NCBI GenBank assembly: GCA_902493835.1
Contig: CABURG010000112.1
Coordinates: 1-5,617, forward strand
Direction: 5' to 3'
From: an uncultured Collinsella sp.
GTDB taxonomy: Bacteria; Actinomycetota; Coriobacteriia; Coriobacteriales; Coriobacteriaceae
DNA length: 5,617 bases
Positions 5,181-5,617 of this stretch are shown piece after piece; position 1 is the first letter of the stretch, and every line of letters starts with the position of its first letter. A program made the translations under genes and the position numbers. The notes below the pieces were generated by a model. That model did no database searches and was not told where the DNA came from. It saw nothing but the letters and a program-made list of their open reading frames with translations.

Positions 5181-5519
5181 ATGGAATATCGACAGACAGA
5201 TGGCAAAACTCGGCGCGTGCACAAGCAGTATGTGGACGTCGTGGCTCGCATCCTCGCGGGCGGACAGGTCGTGCCGGTCACCGTCTGCTGGGTCGACGGT
5301 CGTTGCTTTACGATTGACGAGATTGTCTCGACCACTGGGTTTGGCCTGACGGTTCACGGCATCCGTACGGCAACCTATAAGGTGCGTTTTGGCGGGCACG
5401 CGACCGAGTTGTATCTGGAGGACCAGACGCGCGAACGACCAGATGGTTCGCAGGCCCATCTGATGCGTTGGTGGGTGTGGGCATTCGACCGTACGCTCGA
5501 GGGCGAGCGCCGTGGGTAA
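5181..5519 (+). CDS. Small DUF6504-like protein of unknown function
   Basis: 112 residues, soluble, no signal peptide or membrane segment. The core is beta-rich: VVPVTVCWVDGRCFTIDEIV (30-49), then TATYKVRFGG (63-72), TELYLED (75-81) and HLMRWWVWAFD (93-103). This order, with Trp-x-Asp-Gly-Arg-x-Phe-x-Ile-Asp and a terminal Arg-Trp-Trp, resembles DUF6504-type small proteins. From memory, some actinobacterial members are encoded near Y-family or DnaE2 mutagenesis polymerases; no such gene is in this window. The same frame is open from an ATG at 5094 and from 5160, but the promoter at 5144-5173 and the family-like length favour 5181. AGGAGG (5174-5179) is only one base from that ATG, too close for normal use, and would lie upstream of the predicted transcript start, so a leaderless mRNA is plausible. 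The gene is divergent from pit. Family assignment is tentative; no enzymatic function is proposed. Confidence 0.65.
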   Translation: MEYRQTDGKTRRVHKQYVDVVARILAGGQVVPVTVCWVDGRCFTIDEIVSTTGFGLTVHGIRTATYKVRFGGHATELYLEDQTRERPDGSQAHLMRWWVWAFDRTLEGERRG

Positions 5520-5537
5520 GGACGTACGGCATTCGGG

Positions 5538-5543
5538 TACAAT
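5538..5543 (+). promoter_or_regulatory. Possible -10 element for the next gene
   Basis: TACAAT, 19 bases past the stop of the small gene and about 60 before the next ATG. No good -35 is visible at the proper distance. Confidence 0.35.
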
Positions 5544-5567
5544 GACAGGAATCTTGTCACCTGCTGC

Positions 5568-5589
5568 GCCGTCTTTCACGGCACTTTTT
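5568..5589 (+). terminator. Weak hairpin with T-run between the last two genes
   Basis: GCCGT (5568-5572) pairs with ACGGC (5578-5582) across CTTTC, followed by AC and five T (5585-5589). The stem is only five base pairs. It could be a weak terminator for the small gene or an attenuator in the leader of the next one. Confidence 0.3.
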
Positions 5590-5603
5590 GAAAGGACGAA
5601 CCT

Positions 5604-5617
5604 ATGAACGATATCCA
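5604..5617 (+). CDS. Start of an unidentified gene, cut by the window edge
   Basis: ATG at 5604 is preceded by AAAGGA (5591-5596) with a seven-base gap, a normal start for this genome. Only Met-Asn-Asp-Ile can be read, too little to name a product. Confidence 0.7.

Overview
The window looks like chromosomal DNA of a GC-rich Gram-positive bacterium. It is most probably a member of the Coriobacteriia, and Collinsella or a close relative fits best. The grounds are the gene order yggS-sepF-yggT-divIVA (the cell-division cluster that follows ftsZ in Gram-positive bacteria), the protein styles, the codon use and the strong Shine-Dalgarno sites. The genus is a judgement from memory, not from a search.

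Left part (1-2270, + strand): the end of yggS (PLP homeostasis), then sepF, yggT and divIVA, closed by a textbook intrinsic terminator. SepF anchors FtsZ to the membrane. DivIVA marks the poles and septum. YggT is a small membrane protein that travels with them. The yggT frame has no ATG, GTG or TTG where the family's first membrane helix begins. The best-placed start is an ATC codon six bases after a GAGGAG site.

Middle (2271-3190): a convergent terminator serves a minus-strand nitroreductase gene. The 5' half of that gene and its upstream region have a base composition unlike the 3' half: T-ending codons, and 80% A+C on the + strand at 2881-3000. Upstream of it lies a long perfect inverted repeat (22-bp arms, 84 nt overall), just beyond the stop of the next gene.

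Right-middle (3190-4992, - strand): a phosphate uptake pair, pit (PiT-family permease) followed by a DUF47/PhoU-like accessory gene. Upstream of pit is a perfect AGGAGGTG followed by a three-codon mini-ORF in the pit frame.

Right end (4993-5617): a divergent intergenic region, then a small + strand gene resembling the DUF6504 family. Its promoter (TTTACA, 18 bp, GATAAT) carries a LexA/SOS-box-like palindrome inside the spacer, and the predicted transcript starts at or next to the ATG, suggesting a leaderless mRNA. The window ends four codons into another + strand gene with its own RBS and a possible promoter. No RNA genes, insertion sequences or CRISPR arrays were seen. Most of the window is ordinary housekeeping sequence. 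The points worth following are the possible SOS-regulated small gene, the ATC start, the large inverted repeat and the composition break in the nitroreductase gene.
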